NCBI GenBank assembly: GCA_028751055.1
Contig: JAQZDD010000096.1
Location: 1-5,355, forward strand
Reading direction: 5' to 3'
Length of the DNA stretch: 5,355 nt
Source of the DNA: Euryarchaeota archaeon Ods04
GTDB lineage: Archaea; Halobacteriota; Halobacteria; Halobacteriales; Halorutilaceae
Shown: in pieces, positions 5,334 to 5,355 of the stretch
Layout: each line of letters starts with the position of its first letter
How positions within the stretch are numbered: position 1 is the stretch's first letter
The notes under the pieces: model-generated
Databases searched by the model: none
What the model was told of the DNA's origin: nothing
The model's input: only the letters and a program-made list of their open reading frames with translations
Program-made: the position numbers and the translations under genes

Positions 5334-5340
5334 GTTATAC
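5334..5340 (-). promoter_or_regulatory. TATA-like element upstream of the regulator leader
   Basis: GTATAAC on the minus strand, preceded by CCAAAA, which could serve as the TFB-binding element. It would place a transcript start near 5311, giving a leader of about 190 bases before the regulator. The sequence is nearly symmetrical, so it might instead serve a plus-strand gene beyond the window. Confidence 0.4.
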
Positions 5341-5355
5341 TTTTGGCTGGGCTAA

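Larger units (their letters stand above)
5122..5355. other. Intergenic/leader region at the right edge
   Basis: Besides the ribosome site, inverted repeat, TATA-like element and doubtful ORF listed separately, this stretch holds a block (about 5131-5189) that is roughly 85% pyrimidine on the plus strand, hence purine-rich in minus-strand RNA, with several GGAGG-like runs. No tRNA or other RNA gene and no confident protein gene is seen. Confidence 0.6.

Overview
The window looks like chromosomal DNA from a salt-in halophilic archaeon (haloarchaeon-like). Three things point this way. The proteins are rich in Asp and Glu. The DNA is GC-rich. Several genes carry an AT-rich TATA-type element about 26-28 bases before the start codon, as leaderless archaeal genes do. 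One trait is unusual for well-known Haloarchaea: ATA is the commonest isoleucine codon in the ATPase gene (16 of 26 Ile codons by my hand count over 283-1680). This suggests a less familiar or deep-branching lineage, which is an inference.

Left part, plus strand (1-2027). The window opens inside a P-type cation-pump gene. The preserved part runs from the nucleotide-binding domain to the C-terminus, and its membrane residues match the two-site Ca2+ pumps (P2A, SERCA-like). It is followed by a 96-residue zinc-ribbon protein with an acidic tail, which has its own leaderless-type promoter containing a perfect 12-base palindrome.

Middle, minus strand (2055-3109). A small heat-shock protein (Hsp20) and a universal stress protein (UspA family) form a two-gene stress operon joined by a TGATG stop/start overlap. 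About 100 bases upstream of hsp20 hold two families of short direct repeats (ACACGGCT three times, GCACACGACCG twice), placed as operators would be.

Right part, minus strand (3110-4647). An SCP2-type thiolase and a DUF35 zinc-ribbon/OB-fold protein form a second two-gene operon, again joined by TGATG. In archaea such pairs act in acyl-CoA condensation; in the mevalonate pathway they work with HMG-CoA synthase, which is not in this window. The thiolase probably starts at 4647: the upstream ATG at 4674 lies inside the likely TATA box, and an inverted repeat GGCTGT-N4-ACAGCC fills the promoter just before the start. The half-site with flanking bases (10 identical bases) recurs next to the hsp20 TATA element.

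Far right, minus strand (4735-5355). A winged-helix DNA-binding regulator starts at 5121 with a strong Shine-Dalgarno sequence. Ahead of it is a leader of up to about 190 bases that is purine-rich on the transcribed strand and contains an inverted repeat and a doubtful 60-codon ORF ending in the same TGATG arrangement. No RNA gene, CRISPR array, insertion sequence or clear mobile element was seen. The longest stretch without a confident gene is about 234 bases (5122-5355). Most genes are recognisable families; the least explained material is in the three minus-strand promoter regions.
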